From NCBI GenBank assembly GCA_016717145.1, contig JADKGD010000017.1, forward strand, positions 1 through 64,000: a DNA stretch of 64,000 bases, written 5' to 3'. Of this stretch, positions 1 to 10,797 are shown in pieces. Position 1 is the stretch's first letter, and each line of letters opens with the position of its first letter. Under the pieces are notes generated by a model, which did no database searches, was not told the DNA's origin, and was given only the letters and a program-made list of their open reading frames with translations. The stretch is from Saprospiraceae bacterium (GTDB lineage: Bacteria; Bacteroidota; Bacteroidia; Chitinophagales; Saprospiraceae). Position numbers and translations under genes: made by a program.

Positions 1-1951
1 GTAGACTCAATGACATCGTCAATGGAAGAGATTGGATTATTAATGGTTGTCTGTGCTTCGTTGGTACGGATGGGGAAGTTATAATCAAAATAGATGTCTG
101 CCAGATTTTTGAGTGAATCACCAAGGACGAGCGATGGTAATGTCTTGATCTTAAAAGCGATGTAGCCATCATTATTGGTGTCGTCAAATGGGAGTTGGAT
201 GTTTTCGAAGATGAACTCTACCTTATTGCCTTCTATACGTGTGTATACTTCGTGGCTTGCATCTGTAATCTGAAGACTGGAAACATCAAATCTTTTGGTA
301 TCGATGATGTCTTTGACGACTACGTTTTCGGCTGCATAGTTGCCCGTATTTTCGAAGCGAATGAGATAGTCCACATACTCACCTATCATGTCAGGTCTTA
401 CACGATCGCCCCGGAGGCAAGTTTTGTCATTCGGGTCGTATGAACCTACGATGGTATTTTCGAGTGTAAAGATATTGTCTAAGATTGATGCTGTGAGATA
501 CAGTTTATCACCTGCATTTACAGGAGGAGTTTCTGTAGGTCTGTTAACTTTTAAGGTGACAGTGATTTCTCTTTTTTCGAATGGTAGCAGATTGGTAAAA
601 TTCCATTTTACGATGCCATCCGCTACCTGATCTGCCGTCTGTGTTGCGGAGATAAAATCCAGCAATGTTTCGTTATAAGTAAAATTGAGTGTACCGCTTT
701 CTATCTGATTGCCTTCGTTTTTCCATACGATTTTATACTTGGCTTCGAAGCCTGGTCTGGCTGGAGGTGTAAGTGGGATTATGGTGATGTTGGTTTGACG
801 GAAGATGGTACTTTTTGGAGTGATGCAGAAGTTTTGGGTGATGGTGTCTGAAGTGGATGGGAAAGTGGTAGTAATTGATGGTGGTGTTACTTCGAGGTGG
901 TTTGGATTTTCTACAATTGGTGTGATGGTGTAGGTGCCTTCTTGGACAGGAATGGAGTAGTTTCCTGTTGAATTTGTTATTAAAGAACCTGATGTATTTC
1001 CATCTGTGATTTTATATTTAAAATTTGGAAGATTAATGTCTTGTTCATCACAACCATTGATATTTCTATCATAGGTATTATTTCCTTGGATTATGTAAAA
1101 CTTACCGCCTGGCGTAAAGGTGCAATAGGAGTTTACTTCACAGTTTAGTTGTCCATTTGATATAGCTTTATTTTTTACATCAGAAATTATTTCTTCATTA
1201 CAACAAATATAGCTTAGATTTTCATTTGCAGAAAAAATTAGGTCTTGACCAAGTTTTGTCCCTTTTATGTTTAAGTATGTAAGTTGATTGTAATAACAAA
1301 ATAAAATTCCCAAATTTGTTAAACCTTGTACATTTAATGATATCAGTTGATTATCACCACAAGCCAAAGTTATCAAATTGGATAATCCTTGAACATCTAA
1401 TGATGTCAGTTGATTGGAATAACAATGTAAAGAGCTCAAATTAGTCAATCCTTTCACATTTAAGGCTTTCAGTGTGTTATAATCGCAATTAAGATATGAC
1501 AATTTAATCAACTCTTGTACTTCTAAGGATGTCAAATGATTAAAATTACATGATAAATATGTCAAATTTTTCAATTCTTGAACATTTAATAATGTTAATT
1601 GATTTCGTGAACAATGTAAAGATTTCAAATTCAATAATCCATGAAGATGAAGAGATGTAAGCTGATTATTATTACAAAATAACACTGCCAAATTCTTGAA
1701 ATTTTCAATACCATTCAAATTTGAAATCTGTTTATCAGTAACAATTAAAGTAACTACCATAAGAGCTTCAGCTACATCTATCTCTCCATCATTATTCAAA
1801 TCAGCATCAATATCACCTACAAGGTCTCCGTTCAAATCCCACACTTCGTATTCACCAAAGCTTTCTTAAAATTAGCATCCGGAAAATTGATAATCTGAGC
1901 AGAAGTTATGCTACCAAAGACCAAAAACAAAAGGATTAATTCGTTTTTCAT
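1..1951 (-). CDS. LRR surface protein with T9SS-type architecture, copy 1 (C-terminus beyond window, one frameshift)
   Basis: This is the first of five tandem paralogues. The ATG at 1951 opens a signal peptide (MKNELILLFLVFGSITSAQ) followed by the family motif IINFPDANFKKALVNTKC. One base is then missing at about 1838-1843. The other frame continues through the Asp-rich Ca-type loops (NGDLVGDIDADLNNDGEI), about seven 21-residue leucine-rich repeats with a conserved Cys, the linker FTPGGKFYIIQGN and the long DUF11/DUF7619-like beta module with GSYDPNDKTCL. The reading frame leaves the window at base 1, so the sorting domain is not seen. Comparison with copies 2 and 3, which keep the extra base, shows the break is a 1-base loss. 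The role is probably cell-surface binding or adhesion, inferred from architecture only. Confidence 0.75.
38..865 (-). repeat. Conserved C-terminal module DNA, copy A
   Basis: This stretch encodes the DUF11/DUF7619-like beta module of paralogue 1. The same module recurs at about 3500-4315, 5440-6245 and 7865-8670 in the same orientation with only scattered substitutions, including long identical runs. It is a dispersed coding repeat and a likely substrate for gene conversion and for short-read mapping ambiguity. Confidence 0.8.
1262..1710 (-). repeat. 63-bp tandem repeats encoding leucine-rich repeats (copy 1)
   Basis: The unit recurs every 63 bases, so equivalent positions such as 1346 and 1409 line up. 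Each unit encodes one 21-residue LRR of the form L-x-x-L-x-C-x-x-N-x-L. The period being a multiple of three, and the reading frame being kept, show that it is protein-coding. Confidence 0.8.
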
Positions 1952-1963
1952 GACCATAATTTT

Positions 1964-3233
1964 TTAAATCTTCACAAATTTAACACAACCTATCTTATTT
2001 CCATTCCTCAATCTTATGAAATACGTTCCACGTTCCAAACTACTGACATCAATAGACTGACTATCCAATATCACAGACCGCATAATCCTGCCTGAAATAT
2101 CATAGATTTCCGCTTTGGTCCAGGTTTCTTTGGTGGATATATGTAAGATATCTCTGACGGGATTTGGATAGATGTTAGTATTGCTGACAGTAAAATTTAA
2201 ATTATTTGAAATACAACAAATTGAATCAATTTCGCAATTATTTAATCCGTAACTCACAACTGAGTCACTAATCATTTCTACCAATTCAGGATTACAGCAA
2301 ATATATTTCAGATTAGGATTATTATTAAAACTAAAATCAAGATTTTGATCTGTATCAATAATTAAATTTTCTAATTTAGCGCTATCACACCTTAACCTTC
2401 TAATTTTTTTTAAATTACAGGTATTTAAAGTTTCTATATTGTTTGATGAACAAAATAAATCCTCGAGATCTTTTAGAAAATTTAAGTTCAAATGTATAAT
2501 ACTATTTTTCTCACATTCCAAGCTGCGCAAATTAACCAAATTGTCAAGAAATAATTCTTTTAATTGATTTTCACCACAATTTAGCAATAAGAGATTTTCT
2601 AATTTTTCTAAATCTAACCTTTTAAGATTATTGTCACTACAACTTAAATGGGTTAACGTTACTAGATAGTCTAAATTTAAGGAGGTTAATTGATTAGATT
2701 CGCAATAGAGATAATTTAAATTACTTAGTCCATTTAAATTGATTTCCTTCAATTGATTAAAACTACAAGTTAAAACCTTAATGATTTATTGTTAGATAGA
2801 TCTAGAGTTTCTAGTAAGTTTTCTCTGCAAGACAATGTCCTCAATTGTTTACTTTTATCTATTTTGATCTGATTAATATTATTTTGGTAACAATTTAAGT
2901 AAGTTAAATTAGGCCAAAAATCCGTGGATAAATAAGATAAATGATTTTTTCCACATGAAAATTCCCTCAAATTTTTAAAATGTTCTATACCATCCAAACG
3001 AGAAATCTGTTTGCTCTCAACATTCAGAATAGTAACATTTATCGCTTCATCTACTTCTATCTCCCCATCATTATTCGAATCCGCATCAGTATCACCAGAA
3101 CCATCTCCATCGGTATCCACACATTTCGTATTCACCAATGCATTTTTCAAATTAGCATCCGGAAAGTGGATTATTTGGGCATTAGCCACACTACAAAAGA
3201 CCAAAAACAAAAAGGATGAAACCCGTTTTTCAT
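1964..3233 (-). CDS. Short LRR T9SS protein, copy 2 (two frameshifts, lacks the DUF7619-like module)
   Basis: Two reading frames, 2770-3210 and 1964-2752, are parts of one gene. The natural start is the ATG at 3231-3233. An A-run of five instead of six at about 3226-3230 throws off the signal peptide MKKRVSSFLFLVFCSVANAQ. A second lost base at about 2778 splits the LRR region (NKSLRF then TCSFNQLKEIN). The protein has the signal peptide, the loops DTDGDGSGDTDADSNNDGEI, about 12 Cys-containing LRRs, and then directly a T9SS sorting domain starting YPNPVRDILHIS. It lacks the roughly 400-residue beta module found in its neighbours, so it is a short form. The sorting domain is nearly identical to that of copy 3. 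Confidence 0.75.
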
Positions 3234-3245
3234 ATCTATAATATC

Positions 3246-5155
3246 TTACATTTTCACAAATTTCACATTTCCTGACTTATCACCATTTCTAAGCTTGATT
3301 ATATAGGTCCCACTTTCCAGATTACTAACATCAATAGTCTGAGTATCCAATGCCACAGACCGCATGATCCTGCCCGAAATATCATAAATTTCTGCTTTGG
3401 TCCAGGTTTCTTTGGTGGATATGTGTAAAATATCTCTGACGGGATTCGGATAGATACTGATGTCTGTTGTAACATCAGCCGTGGGTACCGACAATGCTAT
3501 GGTTGTTTTCGCTTCATTGGTACGGATAGGGAAATTATAGTCAAAGTAAATTTCTGCCATATTTTTGAGTGAGTCACCAAGTACTAGTGTTGGTAATGTC
3601 TTGATCTTAAAAGCGATGTAACCATCATTGTTGGCATCGTCGAAAGGTAGTTGGATATTTTCAAAAATGAACTCTACTTTATTGCCTTCTATACGTGTAT
3701 ATACTTCGTGGCTGGCATCAGTGATCTGCAGACTAGAAACATCAAATCTTTTGGTATCGATGATGTCTTTGACTACTACATTTTCTGCGGCGTAGTTGCC
3801 CGTATTTTCGAAGCGGATGAGATAGTCGACATACTTACCGATCATATCAGGCTTGATTCGATCGCCCTGGAGACAGGTTTTGTCATTTGGGTCGTAAGAA
3901 CCAACGACAGTATTTTCGAGGGTGAAGATATTGTCCAGGATAGATGCTGTAAGATATAACTTATCTCCTGCATTTACTGCTGGTAAATCTGTAGGTCTGT
4001 TGACTTTGAGTGTGACGGTGATTTCTCTTTTTTCAAAAGGCAATAGATTAGAGAAATTCCACTTGACAATGCCATCTGCTATTTGATCTGCTGTCAAAGT
4101 AGCAGAAATATAATCTAATAATGTCTCATCATAAGTAAAATTGAGCGCTCCGCTCTCTATTTGATTTCCTGCATTCTCGCAAACGATCTTGTATTTGGCT
4201 TCGAATCCTGGACGTGCTGGTGGTGTGAGTGGTAAAACGGTGATATTGGTTTGGCGGAAGATGGTACTTTTTGGAGTGATGCAGAAGTTTTGGGTGACGG
4301 TGTCGGATGAGTTTGGGAAGGTGACTTGAAAGGAGGAAGGTGTGACTGTAAATGCCTGAGGGTTTACTAAAATTGGCGTAATGTTGTGATTGCCTTCTTG
4401 CAATGGAATTTGGTAATTTCCTGATGTGTTTGAAATGAAAGTTCCAGCGATGGTACCATTTGAAATGTTATATGTTGTGTTTGTTAGTTTTGTGTCCAGT
4501 TCATCACATCCATTATTATTGTTATCGTAGGTGTTTTTTCCTTTTAAAACATAAAACTTGCCACCAGGTGTGAAAGAGCAGTAGGCGTTAACTTCACAGT
4601 TTAGTTGCCCATTGGATATAGCCTTATTTTTTATGTCAGTTATACGTTCTTCATTGCAACAGATATAATTTAAACTTAAGTTTTGTTCATAATATAAGCT
4701 TACCGTAAGTTTTGCTCCTTTAATATTTAAGGACTCCAGTTTGTTAATACCACAATATAAGTATGTCAAATTGGTCAAACCTTGTACATTTAAGGAGGTC
4801 AGTTGGTTAGAAAAACAAGATAAGTATGTCAAATTGGTCAAACCTTGTACATTTAAGGAAGTAAGTTGATTTAAATAACAAGTTAAGGCTGTCAAATTTT
4901 AAAATTTTCAATTCCAGAAAGACTGGAAATACCTCTGGCATGAAGATATAAAATATTTGCTTTTAGGGCCTCGCTTAAATCTATCTCCCCATCATTATTT
5001 AAATCTGCATCTGCATCACCCACACCATTACCATCAATATCTACACACTTACTATTAAATAAAGCATTTTTAAAATTAACATCATTAAAGTCAATTATCT
5101 GCCCATAACCCACAAACCAAAAAGCTAAAAAAGACAACACGAATAAAATTTTCAT
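3246..5155 (-). CDS. LRR surface protein with T9SS sorting domain, copy 3 (one frameshift)
   Basis: The frames 4892-5173 and 3246-4895 belong to one gene. An A-run of four instead of five (4897-4900 on the plus strand) breaks the frame inside GIENFKNLTALTC. The start at 5155 gives signal peptide MKILFVLSFLAFWFVGYGQ, which is better than the upstream ATG at 5173. Domains in order: signal peptide, Asp loops (DIDGNGVGDADADLNNDGEI), only about four LRRs (two nearly identical 63-bp units), linker FTPGGKFYVLKGKNTYDNN, the beta module with GSYDPNDKTCL, and a sorting domain ending VKFVKM. It is predicted to be exported and anchored by T9SS. The ligand is unknown. Confidence 0.8.
3500..4315 (-). repeat. 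Conserved C-terminal module DNA, copy B
   Basis: This is the second copy of the beta-module coding repeat, in paralogue 3. It shares long identical runs with the copy at 5440-6245; the match continues into the sorting-domain region near 3421 and 5361. Confidence 0.8.
4745..4893 (-). repeat. 63-bp LRR-coding tandem repeats (copy 3)
   Basis: Two adjacent units are almost identical in DNA and differ at a few positions, with a more diverged unit beside them. They encode the residues LTSLNVQGLTNLTYLSC and LTSLNVQGLTNLTYLYC. The near identity suggests a recent unit duplication. Confidence 0.8.
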
Positions 5156-5187
5156 AATCTTATATTTAAACATTTACCCTATTAAAC

Positions 5188-7604
5188 TTATATCTTAACA
5201 AACTTTACAAGTCCAACCCTATCCCCATTCCTCAATCTCAAAAAATACGTCCCACTTCCCAATCTACTCACGTCCATATTCAACTCATTTAAAGACACTG
5301 ATCTTATTATCCTTCCTGAAATATCAAATATCTCCGCTTTTGTCCATTTTTCTTCGGTGGATATGTGTAAAATATCTCTGACGGGATTCGGATAGATACT
5401 AATGTCTGTTATAATATCAGCTGTGGGTACCGACAATGCTATGGTTGTTTGCGCTTCATTGGTACGAATCGGGAAGTTGTAATCAAAGTAGATGTCCGCA
5501 AGGTTTTTGAGTGAATCGCCTATGATAAGTGTTGGTAAGGTCTTGATTTTAAAAGCGATGTAGCCATCATTATTGGTTTCGTCGAAAGGTAATTGGATAT
5601 TCTCAAAGATGAACTCTACTTTGTTGCCTTCGATGCGGGTATATACTTCGTGGCTGGCAACGGTGATTTGCAATGTCGAAACATCAAAACGTTTGTTATC
5701 GATGATGTCTTTGACGACAACATTTTCAGCGGCAAAGTTGCCCGTATTCTCGAAGCGGATGACATAGTCCACATATTCTCCTACCATATCTGGTTTTACA
5801 CGATCGCCCTGGAGACAAGTTTTGTCATTGGGGTCATAAGAACCAACGACGGTGTTTTCGAGTGTGAAGATATTATCTAAGATCGATGCTGTGAGATACA
5901 GTTTATCACTGGCATTTACAGGAGGAGTGTCTGAAGGTCTGTTAACTTTTAAGGTGACAGTGATTTCTCGTTTTTCGAAAGGAAGAAGATTTGTAAAATT
6001 CCACTTAACGATGCCATCGGCAATCTGATCTGCCGTCTGAGTTGCTGAGATATAATCGAGCAACGTCTCATCATAAGTAAAATTGAGTGTACCACTTTCT
6101 ATCTGATTACCTGCATTCTCCCAGACGATTTTGTACTTGGCTTCGAAGCCTGGTCTAGCTGGTGGTGTGAGTGGTAGGACTGTGATATTGGTTTGGCGGA
6201 AAATGCCTTTGGGCGTGATGCAGAAGTCTTGGGTGATGGTGTCGGAGATGGATGGGAAGGAGACAGTAAAGGTTGCTGGTGTGATTGTGAATGCTTGTGG
6301 GTTTTCTATAATTGGCGTTACGGTGTGAGTCCCATCTTGAACAGGAATGGTGTACCTTCCTGTAGTGTTAGCTATGAACGAACCTGTGACGCTACCGTTA
6401 GTTATGTTAAATTTTGTAAATAGCAACTTAGTGTCCAAATCATCACATCCGTTGTTGTTTCCATCGAAGATATTTTCTCCCTTTATGATGTAGAACTTTC
6501 CACCAGGTGTGAAGGAGCAATATGTGTTAATATTATCTTTAAATGATTGGAGGCTGCTGCTGGCTGCTAAATATTCCGAGTAAAAATTTAATTCATTTTC
6601 ATCACAACAAACATATTTGAGTGGTATATTGTGTATCAGTATATCTTTTTCTTTACTTCCATTTTTTGTATTAATGTATTCAATATTGTTATAATAGCAG
6701 TATAGTTTTTCAAAATTCCTGCATTTAGAAACATCGATCAATTTTAGTTTATTTGTATTACAGAATAAACTCTTTAAAGAACTACAGTCGTTTAAATCTA
6801 AAAATTCAATTTGATTATTTGAACATAAAATATCGGTTAAATTGACTTTTCCACTTAAATCTAAACTATCAATCTGATTCAAAAAACATCGGAGGTAATC
6901 CAGCCTGTTTAAACCATTTATTTTAAGTTTCTTTATGCTTCCCTGTTCACAATTTAAAAATTCCAGGTCATGTAACTCTCTCAGATCTAAAATATTCCGT
7001 TTAAAGCCGGTGCATGTTAAAGAGGTCATTTTTTTATATTTAGAAACATCGATAAAATTTAAATTATTACAATATAAGCTAGTCAGGTTTGGAATATTCA
7101 GGTTGAATGTATCTATTAACGTTCCGGTGCAGGAAAAAGAGATAAGGCTGTCCACTTCGATCAAATGAATATTTTCATTTTTAATCGGGCAGGAATTAAT
7201 GCTAACATTACTTAAATTTTTACAATTATTCAGCTTCAGGTATGTAATTTTATTATAATCGAGGTCTACATAATTGAGTTTAGGAATATTTACAAACTCA
7301 ATTGAATCTATATTATTTCCAGTACATTCCAGTCGCAATAAATTCACAAAATTTTCTATTCCTTTTAGATTCGAAATGGATTGATTTGCCATTTTTAATC
7401 TTACTACCACATCTGCTTCACTTTGTTGAATTTCGCCATCATTGTTGGTGTCAGGATTTACAAAGCTCCCAGAAAAAGCGTATAAATTAGCACACTTCGT
7501 ATTCACCAAAGCTTTCTTAAAATTAGCATCAGGGAAGTTGATGATCTGTGCAAATAATGATGTACTACCAAAGGCCAAAAGCAAAGGATTAATACATTTT
7601 TCAT
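5188..7604 (-). CDS. LRR surface protein with T9SS sorting domain, copy 4 (frameshift in signal peptide)
   Basis: The open frame begins at a TTG (7584), but the family start is the ATG at 7604. A run of three instead of four at 7583-7585 breaks the signal peptide MKNVLILLLLAFGSTSLFAQ. Domains in order: signal peptide, IINFPDANFKKALVNTKC, an altered Ca-loop region (NPDTNNDGEI only; the first Asp loop is replaced by ANLYAFSGSFV), about 12 diverged LRRs, linker FTPGGKFYIIKGENIFDGN, the beta module, and the sorting domain YPNPVRDILHISTEEKWTK ending VKFVKI. It is the longest fully seen copy, at about 805 residues. It is probably a T9SS-exported adhesin or binding protein. Confidence 0.8.
5440..6245 (-). 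repeat. Conserved C-terminal module DNA, copy C
   Basis: This is the third copy of the beta-module coding repeat, in paralogue 4. It is closely similar to the copies at 38-865, 3500-4315 and 7865-8670. Confidence 0.8.
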
Positions 7605-7612
7605 CGGCAATA

Positions 7613-9777
7613 AATTTTTAAATTTCACAAATTTTAAAGATTTCTGCCTTTATTATTTCTAAGCTTGACAACGTACGTCCCACTTTCCAACGACCCTCAA
7701 ATCAATCTGGTTGCTCATCAAGGATATTGATCTCAAAATCCTGCCTGAAATATCAAAAGATCTCTGCTTTGGTCCAGATTTCATCGGTTTATGTTTAAGA
7801 TATCTTTAACAGGATTGGGATAAAGACTGTAGTCTATTGTAATATCAACGGAAGAGACTGATAATTAATGGTTGTCTTTGCTTCATTAGTACGGATCGGA
7901 AAGTTATAATCAAAGTAAATGTCAGCCAGATTTTTGAGTGAATCACCAAGTACGAGCGTTGGTAATGTCTTGATCTTAAAAGCGATGTATCCATCATTGG
8001 TAGCATCATCAAAAGGCAACTGTATGTTTTCAAAGATGAACTCTACCTTATTGCTTTCGATACGGGTATATACTTCATGGCTGGCATCTGTGATCTGCAG
8101 ACTGGAAACATCAAATCTTCTGGTATCGATGATGTCTTTGACAACTACATTTTCTGCAGCATAGTTGCCAGTATTTTCGAAGCGGATGAGATAGTCCACG
8201 TACTCGCCTACCATATCTGGTTTTACTCGATCGCCCTGGAGACAGGTTTTGTCATTGGGATCATAAGAACCGACGACCGTATTTTCGAGAATGAAGATAT
8301 TGTCTAAGATCGATGCCGTGAGATACAGTTTATAACCGGCATTTACAGGAGGAGTGTCTGTAGGTCTGTTAACTTTTAAGGTGACGGTGATTTCTCGTTT
8401 TTCGAAAGGGAGAAGATTGGTAAAATTCCACTTTAGGATGCCATCTGCGATTTGATCTGCTGTCTGAGTGGCTGAGATATAATCCAACAATGTTTCATCA
8501 TAAGTAAAATTGAGCGTACCACTTTCTAATTGATTGCCAACATTCTCCCATACGATCTTGTACTTAGCATCGAATCCTGGTCGTGCTGGTGGTGAGAGTG
8601 GGATGACTGTGATGTTGATTTGTCGGAAAATGCCTTTTGGGGCGATGCAGAAGTCTTGGGTAATCATGTCCCCTTTTTCTACATAAATATTTATAAGCTC
8701 CGGAAATAGAGCAAATCCTTGCTTTTCGAAAATAGGTACAATTGTATTATTGCCAACATAGAGTGGAAGTTTGTAATTGACGTTATTTACAAGAAATATT
8801 CCCGATTTAGTTTCACTTGAGATGTCTAATTTAACAGATGAAATATTTTTATCATTGTCATCACATCCATTATTATTCCCATCAAATCTAACTTGTCCTT
8901 TGATAATTCCAAAATCACTAAAAGGTTCAAATGTACAGTAGGTATTAACATTGACATTTGTATAACCATAAGATACTAATCTGTCCTTAAAATATGAAAC
9001 ATTTTTTTCTGAACAACATATATATTTTAAATTTGGATCATTTTTAAAAAAAATGTTAGTAAGTTTATTTTCGAAAATTATTTTTAGCTCAATTAAGCTT
9101 GAATTTGAACAATTCAAATCAAATAGTTTAGGTAAATTTGCTAATTCTAAACTTATTAGTGAACTGTTGTTAGTACAAGTTATGTTGGACAATGAAGGCA
9201 AATCTTTCAATTCCAAGAAGAATAATCCAGTAGCCGAACTATTCAAATTTCCTAGTTTAGGAAGATTTGCAAGTGTTAAACTATTTAACGAGCTTATATT
9301 ATTACAATATAAATATGTTAGCAGAGGCAAATCTTTAAGATCTAATGAAATTAGTCCTGAATTACTACAGAATAATACAGACAGTTTAGGCAAATTTGTT
9401 AATGTTAACTTTGTTAATAGTATGTTTTTACTACAGTTTAGACTTGTCAATAAAAGAAATTTTTCAATATTTAATGTTGATATTGTATTTGCGCTACAAT
9501 CTAAAACTTCTAATGATTGAAAATTATTTATACCTTCTAAACTTATAATGTTAAAATTGCTTACTATTAATGACTTAACTTTATTAGCTTCACTGACTTC
9601 TATCTCCCCATCATTATTAATATCTGCATCAGCGTCACCACTACTATCACCATCCGTATCCACACAAAATGAATTAACCAATGCATTCTTAAAATTGGCA
9701 TCAGGGAAGGTGATGATTTGGGCACTAGAAAGACTTACATAGCACAAAAAAATAACAAATGGTAAAGTTTTAAACAT
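7613..9777 (-). CDS. LRR surface protein, copy 5, with a badly frameshifted T9SS sorting domain
   Basis: The frame is clean from the ATG at 9777 (signal peptide MFKTLPFVIFLCYVSLSSAQ) through the loops DTDGDSSGDADADINNDGEI, the LRRs, a FEPFSDFGIIKGQVRFDGN linker and the beta module, and stops at 7834. Translating on across about four indels between 7613 and 7860 recovers a complete sorting domain: DYSLYPNPVKDILNI, WTKAEIFDISGRILRSI, ESGTYVVKLRNNKGRN and KFVKF. The LRRs are of a different subtype from copies 1-3, alternating longer units with LTLANLPKL and LDLKDLPLL. It is uncertain whether the tail is true decay or consensus error. Four indels in 250 bases is more than in any other copy. Confidence 0.7.
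7865..8670 (-). repeat. Conserved C-terminal module DNA, copy D
   Basis: This is the fourth copy of the beta-module coding repeat, in paralogue 5. The match to the other copies stops upstream of about 8670, where the linker diverges. Confidence 0.8.
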
Positions 9778-10336
9778 GGTATTTTGATATTAAAAATTTA
9801 TAAGCATTAAAACATGGTAAATTTATTTTAATCACAAATTTGTAAAATGTGACTGTGAATTCCTAATAAATATCATAAGTATGTTAGAAAGACATCTTGA
9901 TAGGACTTAGTTTTGACGTGTAAGGCCACATGAAATGAAAGCCTTGTTCAAAATACCGGGTCAGCGGTTTTGTACCTAATCAGCATTTTATTTCAATTTG
10001 GCTGTAAGCATCAAAATAAGTGGTTACAGCAAATGAACTGGCTTCCTGTTTCTAAAATCTTTAACTGATGTCCCCAAAAGAAACCATTAGGACTAGTTTC
10101 TCATAAATAATATTTTTTATAAATTAATATAATAGTTTTGACATCCTAAATAAATAAATCAGTGTATAGCTTAAAATTGTTTTGGTTGGATAGGCCTCTA
10201 TTTTTTTATAATGAGTCAAATATACAAAAGATCGATAACGTAATTTACTTTTATTTACATTTTGACAACAGAAATACTCCCTAATATCAATCTGCTAATA
10301 TTTTTCTTACCGTTTTAGTTAAATTTTTCTTAAATG
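9778..10336. other. Intergenic region between the LRR array and the blaI operon
   Basis: About 560 bases lie between divergently transcribed genes. I find no open frame of convincing composition, no tRNA and no repeat. It presumably holds the leader of the minus-strand LRR gene near 9780. A short minus-strand frame near 10000-10060 (SSFAVTTYFDAYSQIEI) is too short to call. Confidence 0.5.
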
Positions 10337-10352
10337 TACGAAACTATTCGTA
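10337..10352. promoter_or_regulatory. BlaI-type operator 1, upstream of promoter
   Basis: This is an inverted repeat TACGAA-ACTA-TTCGTA. The half-sites are the same as those of the operator 14 bases downstream. It lies just upstream of the TTTG -33 box of the blaI promoter, as expected for autoregulation by the adjacent BlaI-family repressor. Confidence 0.7.
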
Positions 10353-10358
10353 AAAAAA

Positions 10359-10390
10359 TTTGACAATACGAAGGGCTTCGTATATCTTTG
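10359..10390 (+). promoter_or_regulatory. Promoter of the blaI-blaR-PDZ operon
   Basis: TTTG at 10359-10362 and TATCTTTG at 10383-10390 are separated by 20 bases, matching the Bacteroidota -33/-7 consensus TTTG / TAnnTTTG. The predicted transcription start is near 10394, about 25 bases before the blaI ATG. Confidence 0.75.
10366..10383. promoter_or_regulatory. BlaI-type operator 2, between -33 and -7 boxes
   Basis: This is an 18-base inverted repeat, ATACGAA-GGGC-TTCGTAT, filling the spacer of the promoter. Repressor bound here would block polymerase directly. The shared TACGAA/TTCGTA arms with operator 1 support a common binding protein. Confidence 0.75.
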
Positions 10391-10418
10391 TAATCGTATC
10401 CTTAAAATACTAATATTT

Positions 10419-10796
10419 ATGTCCTTATTTAAACCCACAGATTCAGAACTGGAGATCCTTCACATCTTATGGAAGGAAGGTCCCTCACCCGTCAGATTGA
10501 TCAATGATGTACTCAATGGCCGCAGAGAAGTAGGCTACACGACGACACTCAAGCTTATGCAAATCATGAACGAAAAAGGCCTTGTAAAACGTGATACCGC
10601 AGCCAAAACCCACATCTATAAAGCCATAGCAAAAGAAAACGATACTAAAAATAATTTGGTGGCGGACTTTGTAAATGTAACATTCCATGGATCAGCGATG
10701 AATCTGGTTATGCAGGCACTTGGCAATACCAAGTCATCACCCGAAGAACTCAATGACCTGAAAGCCCTGATTTCCAAACTCGAAAAACAAGCATGA
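10419..10796 (+). CDS. blaI: BlaI/MecI/CopY-family transcriptional repressor
   Basis: A 125-residue winged-helix protein. The N-terminus (PTDSELEILHILWKEGPSPV) and the helix with GYTTTLKLMQIMNEKGLVKR are typical of BlaI/MecI DNA-binding domains. The C-terminal part (about residues 80-125) would dimerise and contain the site cut on induction. It is followed one base later by a BlaR1-like protease gene and preceded by two matching inverted repeats in its own promoter, so autorepression is very likely. In Bacteroidota such pairs are not necessarily linked to beta-lactam resistance, and no beta-lactamase gene is adjacent here. Confidence 0.9.
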   Translation: MSLFKPTDSELEILHILWKEGPSPVRLINDVLNGRREVGYTTTLKLMQIMNEKGLVKRDTAAKTHIYKAIAKENDTKNNLVADFVNVTFHGSAMNLVMQALGNTKSSPEELNDLKALISKLEKQA

Positions 10797-10797
10797 T

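Noticed and set aside
1262..1710. Regularly spaced 63-bp repeats that might be read as a CRISPR-like array
   Set aside because: The units are contiguous, keep a reading frame and encode leucine-rich repeats; there are no unique spacers or cas genes.
1964..3210. Two separate genes at 1964-2752 and 2770-3210
   Set aside because: Restoring one base at about 2778 joins them into a continuous LRR protein with a signal peptide and sorting domain.
195..9742. Plus-strand open frames inside the LRR array
   Set aside because: They are antisense shadows of the conserved beta module and recur at the same relative place in each copy; they lack signal, start and codon-usage support.
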